Shown one piece after another: positions 44,061 through 53,117 of a DNA stretch of 64,000 nucleotides. Origin of the DNA: Rebecca billardiae RCC1528 (lineage: Eukaryota; Haptophyta). The notes under the pieces are model-generated. The model searched no databases, was not told where the DNA came from, and saw only the letters and a program-made list of their open reading frames with translations. The stretch lies in NCBI GenBank assembly GCA_965240325.2, contig OZ251236.1:806001-870000 (forward strand), written 5' to 3'. The number at the start of each line of letters is the position of its first letter. The stretch's first letter is position 1. Position numbers and translations under genes: made by a program.

Positions 44061-45521
44061 GCCGCGCCTCGAGCACACGCAGCTGCTCGACACAGGCCAC
44101 GGCAGTGTGGCTTGTGCGCGTGCACGTGATCAGTCTCAGCTCTGAGGCGCGCGCTCAGGAGGGCTGCGGCCGGGCCGAGCGCGATCTGCGCGGACGGTAC
44201 AGCCTGGCGGCTCATGCCAGCCAGCCCAAAGCCCGCTCCGCCATCCGCGTCATGGCGCTCCAGCCTCTCGCGTGCTGCGCTGCAGCCGCGCTCGGCAAAG
44301 ACGTCGCCCAGCCCGCCTTGCACGCGGCTGAGCAGTGGCAGCCAGGCGAAGCGTCGTCGCGGGCGAGGCTGCGCTGGGTGATGCGGCTCGGGTCGGTGGG
44401 CAAGTCGCACCCCGCCGTCGGTCGCCTCCACGCCTCAGGCTCGCTCGAGGTCAAAGACAACTGCGCGGCGCGGCGTTTGCGCGGGCGGGCCGCGGGCGTG
44501 GCGGGGTGTACGCGTGCAATGTCACAGCCTCCCACACAATTTCAGGAGGGTGAGACGCACCGCCAGCGGCACCCGCACACAATCCCACCCTGCGCGAGCC
44601 ACCTGCCGTGTCGACTGAAGCATCAGGCTCGGGCGCAACCGCGGGCGGTGCATGCAAGAAGCTCGCGAAACGCACCGCGCGCGCCGTGAGGGCGAAAGGA
44701 GAGCACCCGTCAGGGCGGCGAGGAACTTGCCCAGCGCCACGCGGAAGACGACCCCAGCCCGCGTCGACGCATAGTCGGGCCCGCGAGCAGCCTCGTCGGT
44801 CTTCGCCGAGTAGATCGCGCCGCGAGCCGAGGCACCGCTCGTTTGAGGCTCCGTCCGCCGCGAAGTCGCGGCTTCCACCCGAGTTCCACTGTCCGGCCGA
44901 GACCGGATTCGCTGACTCGAGCTGCGGACCGTCCGAAGCGTCACGGAAAATTCCAATCCTGCACCAGTTGTGTAATAATAAATGACGCCGATCCTTAGGA
45001 AGTCCGACCGTGCCTGGCCGTGTCCCGGCTGACGATTCAATATATCGGATGGCGGCGGCGGCGGGCACTATGTAGTAGTATATACATGCTGTATACTATG
45101 CCGGCAATCGACGATGACGCGTCGATCATAATCGCCGTCAAAGTGTAACGTCTCAGGCTGACTGGCGGTGCCCCTGGCACTGGCACTGCACCCGCGCGGC
45201 GGCATGGCGCTGGCGCTGCGCGCCGGGCCCGACTCGGGGACGGCAGGCCAGCCACCAGCTAGCCAAACGCTTTGGACCGCCGCGCCCGTCAACGCGCGTT
45301 GTAGGCAGCCCGAGCTCTGAGGATGCCAATGAGAGTCCAATGCTCGCTTCGCGCCGGCAGCAAGGCCGGGCTTGCGACAGCACGATTCGCAGAAGCGCCC
45401 TGAAATCACAGGCCGCCTCGGCCTCAGCTCCCGCCGGCAACATGGAGTGGGCAAGGCGTTGGCGGCGAGCTGGATGCGCACGTTCCGCGCGCGCTTCGAG
45501 CAAGTGGCGGCGTGAGCCCGC

Positions 45522-46106
45522 TCACTTGTCGAGCACGCGGAGCATGACACCGAGCTTGCTGCCAACACCCTGCCTATTCAGGTGGGTGGGCGCTGCCGTC
45601 GGCGCGTTCTTGGGCCGGTCCTTGGTGAGGCGGTGCCTGTTGGACAGGCTGCCCAGGGTCTCCGGGTACGCGCTGGTGCGCGAGCGTGCCGTGTCCCGGC
45701 AGTAATAGGCGATGTCGTATTTCCGCACCTCCGCCATGCTCGGCACCACCGCCGGCTTCTGGCTCCCGGGCGCGACGCCGCGATACGAGGAGTAGATGGC
45801 CTGCGCACGCGCACGGCGCGGCCGCGCGCCACGGGAGGCATCATCAGCGGCGCGCTCGCGCCAGCCGCTGGGATGCGACGCGTGGATCGACTGCGGCGGC
45901 GGGCACGCACGTTCGCCGGGATGTGCTCAGGGTTCCAGTGGCTCAGCAGCCGGATCGACCTGTGCGCCGCGCGGAACTGCGAGATGATCTGCGCGCGCGC
46001 CGGGCGCGCGCGCGCGGGAGGACCTCGCCAGCATGGGTGAGCGCGCGGGAGCCAAGGGCTGCATCGCACTCGCGCCCCTCCGCACCTCGGAGACGATGCC
46101 CGCCAT
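45522..46106 (-). CDS. Small protein resembling complex I accessory subunit B14.5a (NDUFA7-like)
   Basis: Three exons: 46106-46086, 45988-45911 and 45800-45522, joined by introns of 97 bp (GTGCGG...GCGCAG) and 110 bp (GTGCGT...GCGCAG), both phase 0. The product has 125 residues and the right length for the family (about 110-125). Seen: an N-terminal amphipathic stretch with [16 protein letters not shown], then [15 protein letters not shown] and the motif [14 protein letters not shown], then a basic C-terminus. NDUFA7 proteins have an L-R-x-W helix, a K-L-P-x-G-P-S turn and a Y-Y-C-T-R-D-x-R-R motif in the same order, so a role in mitochondrial NADH dehydrogenase is proposed. The exons have natural codon use and clean splice sites, so the gene is better supported than its name. 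It diverges from UCHL5. Confidence 0.5.
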
Positions 46107-46295
46107 CCCGGCACGCGCCACGAAGTTGCCTGCTCACACGCCGCCCGGCGGCCAAGGCGAACCACCCCACCTCGGCTCCTCGATTTTCCGGACTCTCCAA
46201 GCGACTCCGGCTGCAGTCGACTCGACGGACCGGCTGCCCAGCGAGCGGCCGCTGCGCGGCCAGGCGATCGACGCGTGGTATCCCGCTCGGGCGAA
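46107..46295. promoter_or_regulatory. Putative bidirectional promoter of the NDUFA7-like/UCHL5 pair
   Basis: 189 bp separate the two start codons, with lower GC than the exons. No clear core motif; inferred from head-to-head spacing. Confidence 0.4.
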
Positions 46296-47490
46296 ATGGC
46301 GGCGCCCAACAGCTGGTGCACGATCGAGAGCGATCCGGGCGTGTTCACCGAGCTGATCCAGGAGATGGGCGTCAACGGTGTGCAGGTCGAGGAGCTGTAC
46401 AGCCTGGACAAGGAGGCCATGGATGAGTTTGCGCCGGTGTACGGTCTGATCTTCCTCTTCAAGTGGCGCGCGAACGAGCGCGACGACCGGCCTGTGGAGA
46501 AGGAGCCCGCGGAGGACGTCTTCTTCGCGAGCCAGGTGATCAACAACGCGTGCGCCACGCAGGCCATCCTCTCCATCCTGATGAATCGGCCCGAGCTCTC
46601 GATCGGCAACGAGCTGACCAATTTCAAGACATTCACAAAAGAGTTCCCTGCGCAGCTGAAGGGCCTCGCGATCTCGAACAGCGACCTGATCCGCAAGGCG
46701 CACAACTCGTTCGCGCGGTGAGCGCGCCCGCGCCGCGCACACGCGCGCGCGCCCGCCGCTGGCTGACGCGCCGGTGCTCGGCTGCGCATTCGCGAGCGCG
46801 CGCGCTTGCGCTTGCTGCGCGCGCAGGCAGGAGCCCTTCGTGATGGAGGGCCGCGCCGCGGAGAAGGACGACGACCTGTACCACTTCATCTCGTACGTGC
46901 CGATCGGTGGCAAGCTGTACGAGCTCGACGGGCTGAAGGAGGGCCCGATCTGCCTCGGCGAGTGCGACAGCGCCACGTGGCTTGACGTCGCGAGGCCGGA
47001 GATCCAGAAGCGCATCGAGCAGTACTCGACCAAGGAGATCCGCTTCAACCTGATGGCGATCATCCGCAACCGCGCCGAGGCGATGCGCGAGGAGGGCGCG
47101 GCGCTGGAGCGCGAGAAGGAGCGCGCGATCGGGCTGCTGCAGTCGCGCGGCGCGGGGCTGCCCTCCGCGGATGAGCTCGAGCTGATGCTCGAGCAGGCGC
47201 GCGCGGCGGGCACCGCGGACGTCGGCCCTGTCGAGCCGGGGGCGGAGATGAGCGTGACGCCCGAGCACCTGCGGCTGCTCCTCGCCGTGACCGACGAGAA
47301 GCTCGCGCACAACCGCCGCCGGCTGCGCGCGGAGGAGGACAAGTTCGCGCAGTGGAAGATCGAGAACGTGCGCCGCAAGCACAACTACGTGCCCTTCATC
47401 CTCAACTTCCTCAAAATCCTCGCGCAGAAGGGCGAGCTCGCGCCCCTCGTCGAGAAGGCGAGGGCGAAGGCGGGGCGCAGCAGCAGCTGA
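46296..47490 (+). CDS. UCHL5: Ubiquitin C-terminal hydrolase UCH37 (UCHL5)
   Basis: Two exons, 46296-46717 and 46827-47490, with a 109-bp intron (GTGAGC...GCGCAG) inside an Arg codon of HNSFARQEPF; 361 residues. It aligns along its whole length with UCH37: [15 protein letters not shown] near the start, [16 protein letters not shown] with nucleophile C86 (Gln80 for the oxyanion), YHFISYVP with H160 and [11 protein letters not shown] with D175. The C-terminal ULD-like helix ([28 protein letters not shown]) is the part that binds Rpn13 at the proteasome or NFRKB in INO80. It cleaves ubiquitin from proteasome-bound chains. The Met at 46296 (MAAPNSWC) was chosen over 46275 by family length. All catalytic residues are present. 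Confidence 0.95.
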
Positions 47491-48787
47491 CGCGCGCCGC
47501 GCGCGGCCGGGGGCGCTTCGGCGGCTAGGGGCCTCCGAGCCCATCATGGCGCGCACGTCGGGCTGCGCGCGCACGGCTTGGCCGACACCACGGCAAATCG
47601 ACTTGCGGCTGCGCCACGCCTCGTCATGAGGTCGCGATCGGAGATGTATACTGTACGGGTATGCTGAGTCTTCCCGCGCGCGGGGAGTGGCCAGGGGCTG
47701 GAGCGAGCGATCGGGCCCAGCCGCGCGGCTCCCCAAGCGCCAACCGCACCGAGCCTGAGCCAGAGCAGTCGTCAAAGGCCGCTCCGGATCATCATCGACA
47801 TTCTGATCGACACAGTGGCCTCGGACGGAGGCTCGGACCTGCTCACGAACCTGCCAGGTATGCAAAGGGCGCCCAGAAGTGCCGGCGTGGCGGTCAGGCG
47901 GAGTCACGGGAGTCCGCCGTCCGGCCGGCTGGGGGCGGCGACGGCTGCCCGGTCCGCTGGCAGTGACGTGACTCCGCGTCCGACTCTGATTCTGAGCGAG
48001 ATTTACTCTGACTCACTCCGATGACTGCGAGTCTGTGACTGTGTCAGTGTGGCCCGCACCGGCGCCCGTTAGCTCACGCCGTCACGCCGCCCCGAATAAT
48101 AATCCGGATATTATTATATTAAATAAAAGCGCGCCGGGCCGATTCACGATGACTGGCGCGAGACACGATTCTGAGTCGATGACGATTGGCGTCATCACTG
48201 GCGCGGACGCCGCGGAGGCCCGGCGTCGCGCGGCCCGGATTACCGTCAACCGCGCCGGCCCTCAGTCGGAATTGTCAGATGCCGATGGTATTACTATTAA
48301 ATCTGCCTCACATTATTCAGTCACATGAGTTACGCGACTATGTACGTACTCTGACACGCTGAGACTAGATTAAGCAGATGATGATGATGCGTGCTTCAAA
48401 GGAGCCATGAGCCACCGGGCTCAGTCTCCCCAGTGACGACTCTGGCAGACGACGAGGCCCCCGAGGACTCCCCCAGTCCGGATTGAGCCAAGACGTCCCC
48501 GGTCGGATGACCCCGACCTCGCCCCACGACCGACGACATGATTGTTCCATATCCATCGGAGGAGGCAATGTGCGTCGGGCGCCGCGGGCCACGCGTTTGC
48601 CCGGGCCCGAATCGTGTCCGTGCGTACCCTGCGCTCACAAGGGTCCCTGCACGGCGCGGCAGCGCGTGCCGCGCCGAGGGATCTCGGCCACACATCAGAG
48701 GCGCTTGTGCTCTTTGGATGTGCGTGCGTCATTAGCCCTTGCGAGTTCAAGGCAGCGACACCCGCGGACGAAAAGTCCGCGGGGTGC
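47491..48787. other. Convergent intergenic region, no gene recognised
   Basis: It contains the 3' ends of UCHL5 (plus) and the selenoprotein K candidate (minus). An AT-rich patch with a near-palindrome (about 48095-48130) and a GAT run (48377-48390) are visible. The 3' UTR of the selenoprotein, and any SECIS element, should lie between about 48400 and 48787. Confidence 0.45.
48759..48786 (-). promoter_or_regulatory. Stem-loop just downstream of the in-frame TGA of the selenoprotein K candidate
   Basis: On the minus strand, CACCCCGCGGAC and GTCCGCGGGTG pair almost perfectly (nine continuous pairs, a bulged C, three more pairs) around the loop TTTTC. The stem begins seven nucleotides after the TGA at 48796-48794 and two after the TAA stop. 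This spacing is typical of stem-loops that stimulate stop-codon recoding, such as the SRE of selenoprotein N. A termination or 3' UTR stability role is the alternative. Confidence 0.55.
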
Positions 48788-49048
48788 TTAGGTTCAGCCA
48801 CCGCCGGTACCGCAGTCGCCAGATCCGAGCGTTCGCACGTTCGGCTGCGGTCGAGTGGGCGGCCCACGGGTGGCTGCAGGCTTGGCCGCCGCGCCGCCAG
48901 CAGCGCGCCGCGCACGGATGGCGGCGACGGGCTCAGGCGAGACGAGCGTCATGATGAAGAGCACGATGACGTCCATGAGCTTCATGGGGTTGAACATGCT
49001 CCACCACGGTGGAGTCGTGACCACCTGGCCATTGCGGATGACAGCCAT
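48788..49048 (-). CDS. SELENOK: Selenoprotein K, with TGA read as selenocysteine
   Basis: The ATG at 49048 has an ideal context (CCGCCATGG). The frame reads 84 codons, then TGA (48796-48794), one Thr codon and TAA (48790-48788). Seen: MAVIRNGQVV at the start, then PWW, one membrane helix (residues about 23-39, MDVIVLFIMTLV), a basic Arg/Ala segment, GPP, and a Gly-rich end GTGGG-TGA. Known: SELENOK is a small ER membrane protein with M-x-x-I-x-NGQV at the start, a single helix, a GPP-containing basic tail and selenocysteine next to GG, one or two residues from the C-terminus. The TGA lies exactly there, so it is read as Sec (86 residues). SELENOK works in ER calcium handling, palmitoylation and ER-associated degradation. 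No SECIS element could be confirmed by eye. If TGA is a true stop, the protein is a truncated homolog. Confidence 0.65.
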
Positions 49049-49335
49049 GGCGGGAGGCGGCGGGCGTTCGCCCCTGCCCCAACGCGCTTCTTGTGTGTGC
49101 AGCGCGTCTCGATCTGGAGATCTTTGTCACAGCTTGGGACCAGACCGGACCGTGCGTCCGGCTATGAGATGGGCTGAAAAATGTCGCGCGAGCACAATCG
49201 AGTGAGCTTCATCATCTTGTTCATCGGAGATCTCGCGCAGCACACATTATTGAACATCGCCGCCGTGCGCACGCACGGCCGGTGCCGAGCGACCGAGGGC
49301 CGCGGGCTGGCTGTGGGGACGTCGGCGCCAGCCCG
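49049..49335. promoter_or_regulatory. Putative bidirectional promoter between SELENOK and the PGM-like gene
   Basis: 287 bp lie between the start codons, with a moderately AT-richer centre (49180-49260). No core element recognised; inferred from arrangement. Confidence 0.35.
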
Positions 49336-52158
49336 ATGAGGACGTGCGTGTTCACGGCGTGCGTCCTCCTCGGCTGCGTCGGCGTCGTGGGTGGACGCCC
49401 GCCTGGCCTTGCGTCGGGCATCAGGCGGCTCCCTGGCGCTTCGGGCCGCGCGCGCCGCGCCAGGCCGCCGGGCGCGCTCATCCTCGTCAGGAATGGGCTG
49501 CCGGACTGGGCGCTGACGGACGAGCAGTTCATCGGCTGGGCCGACCCGGACCTGTCGGAGGAGGGGCAGCTGGAGGTGCGCTCCGCCGCGCGGCTGCTGC
49601 TCGAGGCGGGCTACACCATCGACTGCGTGCACACGTCGATGATGAAGCGCTCGATTCGAACCGTGTGGATTATTCTGCATGAGCTCGAGCGCATCTACCT
49701 GCCCGTGCTCAAGGACTGGCGGCTGGCCGCGAGGCGGTGCGGCGCGCTGACTGGCCTCTCCGAGCCCGAGATCGACCGGCTCTGGGGCCCGGGCTACGTC
49801 GAGCGCCTGCGCGGTGACTTGCACATGCGGCCACCGCCGGCGAGCGAAGCGCCTGATGACGCGCAGTACACCGCCACGCCCGAGCGCGACTTCCCACACC
49901 TGCGCAACTCGGACGACATCCTGCCGACGGAGAGCCTCGGGGAGGCATTCGGGCGGTGCGACTCTGCATGGAAGGTGCGCCGCCGCCAGCGTCGCCACCG
50001 CCTCGCCCTGGCGCCTGCGAGCGCACCGCACGCGCGACTGAACCGCGCCGCCGCCTGCGCGCGCGCGCGCGCGCTCGCGCGCGCTCGCGAGAGCAGCCGA
50101 TCCAGAAGGAGCTGGCGTCGGGCAAGAACGTGCTCGTTGTCGGGCACCAGACCTCCCTCTGCGCCCTCATCGCCCAGCTCGAGGACCTCGACCACGAGGA
50201 GGCGCGCCGGCTGATGGAGTTCCCGAGAGGTGCGGCGGCCGAGCGGCGCGCGCACGCCCGGTCGCCTCGCGCCGCGTGCCCCCGCGCCGCGCGCGGTGGG
50301 CGCGCCGAGGCGCCGTGGGCGACGGGCGGGCGGGCGGGCCGCTGCGCGCCGCCGCGCGATGCGCCGCCGTGCGCGCACCGGCTCACGCCGCCGCACGCCG
50401 GCCGCACGCGCGGACGCTCGCCCCGCGCGCTCGCGCGCGCTCGCCCGCGCGCACGCTCGCCCGCGCAGGCTGCCCCGTCATCTACCGGTTCGAGCGCGCG
50501 CCCGCCGGCCAGCTGCGCGTGCTGCCGCCGAGTGCGAGCCCTCGGAACGCGGTCAACTCGTTCTGCGCGCAGGCGGCGGCGAGGGGCGCGGAGGACGGCA
50601 AGGACGCGCCGATCCTGCCCAAGTTTGGGGACTTCCTTGCCGGGCCGTCCGACCTCGAGCGCCTTGCTTTGCAGCAGACGCCGCTGCGCGACGCGCCGCA
50701 GTGCATCACGTCGGGCGCGTTCGGCACGGACCTGTGCGCGTACGACGACCCGTTCTCCGCCGCGGCGAAGGGCGGCGCGAAGGCGTCGGAGACCGCGGCG
50801 GCGCGCGCCGCCGAGGTCGAGACCGGCTTCGCCACCGTCGCGCTCAACGGCGAGCGCGCCGAGTCGACGTATCAGGATGCGTTCGTGCCGTTGCAGGAGG
50901 CGGGCGAGGGCGGCCGCGTGCAGCGGCGGGACGGGCAGATCGTCGTGATCATCCGGCACGGCAAGACGGAGCAGAACAAGCTCGGGCTGTTCACCGGGTG
51001 GATGGACGTGCCCCTCGCCGCGGAGGGCGCCGTCGAGGCCATGCGCGCCGGCCAGCTGCTTCGAGAGCACGGCATTCACTTTGACCTCGTGTACGCGTCG
51101 TGGCTCTCTCGATCCATCTCGACCGCGTGGCTCGTGCTCGAGCAGCTCGACGCGCTCTGGCTGCCGATCATCAAGTCGTGGCGGCTGAACGAGCGGATGT
51201 ACGGGCGGCTCACCTCGCTCTCCAAGCGGATGATCCGCACCAAGTACGGCGAGGAGCAGTTCCGGCTGTGGCGCCGCGGGTACGACACGCGCCCGCCGCC
51301 CATCTCGTCCTTCTCGCCGCTCTACCCGGGGAACGACGACCGTTACGTGACCTACGTAACGGACGTGCGCAACTCGGTCCGCGAGACGGTGATCCGCTCG
51401 ATCGAGGCGGGGCAGCTCGAGCTGCACCCGAAGCTGCCCAAGGCCGAGTCGCTCAAGGACTGCATGGAGCGCACCATACCTTTCTGGAGGTGCGCGCGCG
51501 CTCGCGCGCGCGCGCACCACGACGCGCGCGTCGCGTGCGCGCGCGCGCGCGCTCACGCGCGCGTGCCCTCGCGCGCACCTCCTCGCGCGGACTCGCCGCG
51601 GCCATGCAGCGACGTGATCGTGCCGGAGGCCATCTCGAACGGCAAGAACGTGCTCATCTCCTCGTCCGAGAACGCGATCCGCGGCCTCATGATGCACCTG
51701 TGCGACATCCCGCCGGACAAGATCGTCGGCGTCGAGATCCCAACGGGTGCGCGCCGCGCGCCGAGCGCACGCCGAGCGCGCGCCGAGCGCGCGCGCGCGC
51801 GCATGCGCGGGGGAAGCGCGAGGGCCCCGCGCGGCCACGCGCGCCCTCCGCCGACGGGCTTGGCGGCTGAGCCCACGCCCCCCTCTCACCCCGCCCCCGC
51901 CCGCGCGCGCGCACCCGCCGCCGCGCGCCGCGCGCAGGCGTGCCGCTCGTGTACGACGTGCAGTCCAAGTGCATCCGGCTGCTCGACGACGGCTCGGGCG
52001 TGACGGACCCGCTCTCGCGGTACAACTTTGGCTCGAGCGGCCACCTGCTCTTCCAGCCGTGCGCGTACGACGCGTGGCCGGACGTGAACAAGAAGAAGCA
52101 GCCCAAGGTCGCCGCCGCCGGGGGAAGCAGCTCCGAGCCCAAGCCGGAGGCGGCCTAA
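49336..52158 (+). CDS. Tandem double-domain phosphoglycerate mutase-like protein
   Basis: Five exons: 49336-49974, 50097-50229, 50469-51489, 51610-51746, 51938-52158. The four introns (122, 239, 120 and 191 bp) start GTGCG and end in AG. 716 residues. An N-terminal hydrophobic segment (CVFTACVLLGCVGVVGG) suggests a secretory or plastid leader. Two cofactor-dependent PGM domains are fused. Domain 1 has LVRNGLPDW, with N53 in place of the phospho-accepting His of RHG, but keeps the second His (H230 in VVGHQTSL). Domain 2 has IIRHGKTEQNK with H421 but has SSSENAIRG where the second His (HGNSLRG) should be, S617 replacing it. In dPGM enzymes both His are needed to interconvert 3- and 2-phosphoglycerate, so neither domain alone has the full set. 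Domain 2 is otherwise well conserved (FTGWMDVPL, IPTGVPLVYD). The start at 49336 was chosen because it opens the leader peptide. Confidence 0.8.
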
Positions 52159-53117
52159 CCACCAAGCTCCGCTGACGCCGCTGCATCGCATCATCGCGCT
52201 CTGTTCCAAGCCCAAGGATGAGGGCCGCGATGTCCGCCCGAGGAGGCAGCAGCACTGCCACTCGGCTGGGGCCGTGCCCGTCTCCGCGCGGCTACCTGGC
52301 CAGGTGGCGCCCGGCAGTTGCGTTGGCGGACAGGCGCGCCAGCTCAGAGCTGCCGCCAGCTGACGCCGCTGTGAAGTGTGCTTGTGATTTGTGCGGACGA
52401 GTGCTGACCGCCGCAGCCCCGCGGTTCGGGCTTCGGAGTTCGGGCTTCGGCCCGTCGGGCCGTTCGCCTTCGGCCTTTGGGCCATCAGGTTGATACTAAG
52501 TGCCTGACGCAGCCCGTCTGAGCCGGCGGCGCGGGCCGACTGACGCGGTCCGCGGCTCCGCGTGTGACAGTGTCAGTGTGAGCCGCGCTGAAGGCAGACG
52601 GCGGCGGCGGACTAGCCCCGAGCCCGCGTACGGCCTACGGAGTACGGGGCCCGCTCCCGCAGACAGTCCGCCGGGGCGGCGGCACCGTCACCGTGACTCG
52701 GTAAGTTCAAGTCACTCGCCCGGCTCGAGCGGCCGCGGCTCGGATGAAGCGGATGGGAGAGCGGTGGCACCACCGAGGCCGGACCGACGACGCCGAGTGC
52801 ATAACAAGCGTGATAGACTCAGGCGGACGGAGGCTTCGTCGATCACGTCAAAATAAGATGACTACGGCTGCCATCGTGGCTCTGCACCTGTGACGGTCGG
52901 GAGCGCTGACCAGGGCTGACGGCCCCACATTTGAGGTACCCGCGAAGTCCGGATATGCCGTGCCAACGATCCGGTGCTGGTTGAATTGGCCAATCAGCGC
53001 GCGCCGCCTCCGAAAAGCCGCCGAGGCGCCTCGCGCAGCGTCTCGCGGGCGCCGGCGACGCAGCCGCGCGCAGCCGCGCACCGCCAAAAAAGGCCACACG
53101 CGGCGTCGCAAGCCACG
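52159..53117. other. Intergenic spacer upstream of the KDM5-like gene
   Basis: No gene recognised. A 14-bp tandem duplication (GTTCGGGCTTCGGA/C, 52424-52451) and nearby TTCGG words are visible. The frame of the next gene is open for 48 codons before its ATG, but that leader looks non-conserved. Confidence 0.45.
52424..52451 (+). repeat. Two tandem copies of a 14-bp unit
   Basis: GTTCGGGCTTCGGA is followed directly by GTTCGGGCTTCGGC. Further CTTCGG words follow to 52475, indicating a small decayed tandem array. Confidence 0.7.

Larger units (their letters stand above)
41712..45521. other. Gene-poor, repeat-rich region
   Basis: An AT-rich first part (41712-42480) carries a tandem repeat, an inverted repeat and a second ATA/TAA microsatellite. 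A GC-rich second part (42500-44500) carries diverged repeats. Long overlapping frames occur on both strands in the GC-rich part, but their composition (Ala, Arg, Gly, Cys) and the lack of any recognisable motif argue against real proteins. 44500-45521 shows nothing I recognise. Confidence 0.5.

Noticed and set aside
42367-44689. Several 200-400 codon frames on both strands
   Set aside because: They overlap one another, follow the diverged DNA repeats, and resemble no protein family.
45578-46789. Minus-strand frame of 403 codons
   Set aside because: It runs antisense through the catalytic exon of UCHL5. Only the stretch 45911-45988 is real exon, already used in the NDUFA7-like gene.
48694-48732. 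SECIS-like ATGA...AAA...TGAT order in the SELENOK 3' UTR (minus strand)
   Set aside because: The bases between do not form the required helix of about 12 pairs, so it was not annotated; a folding program should scan the whole UTR.
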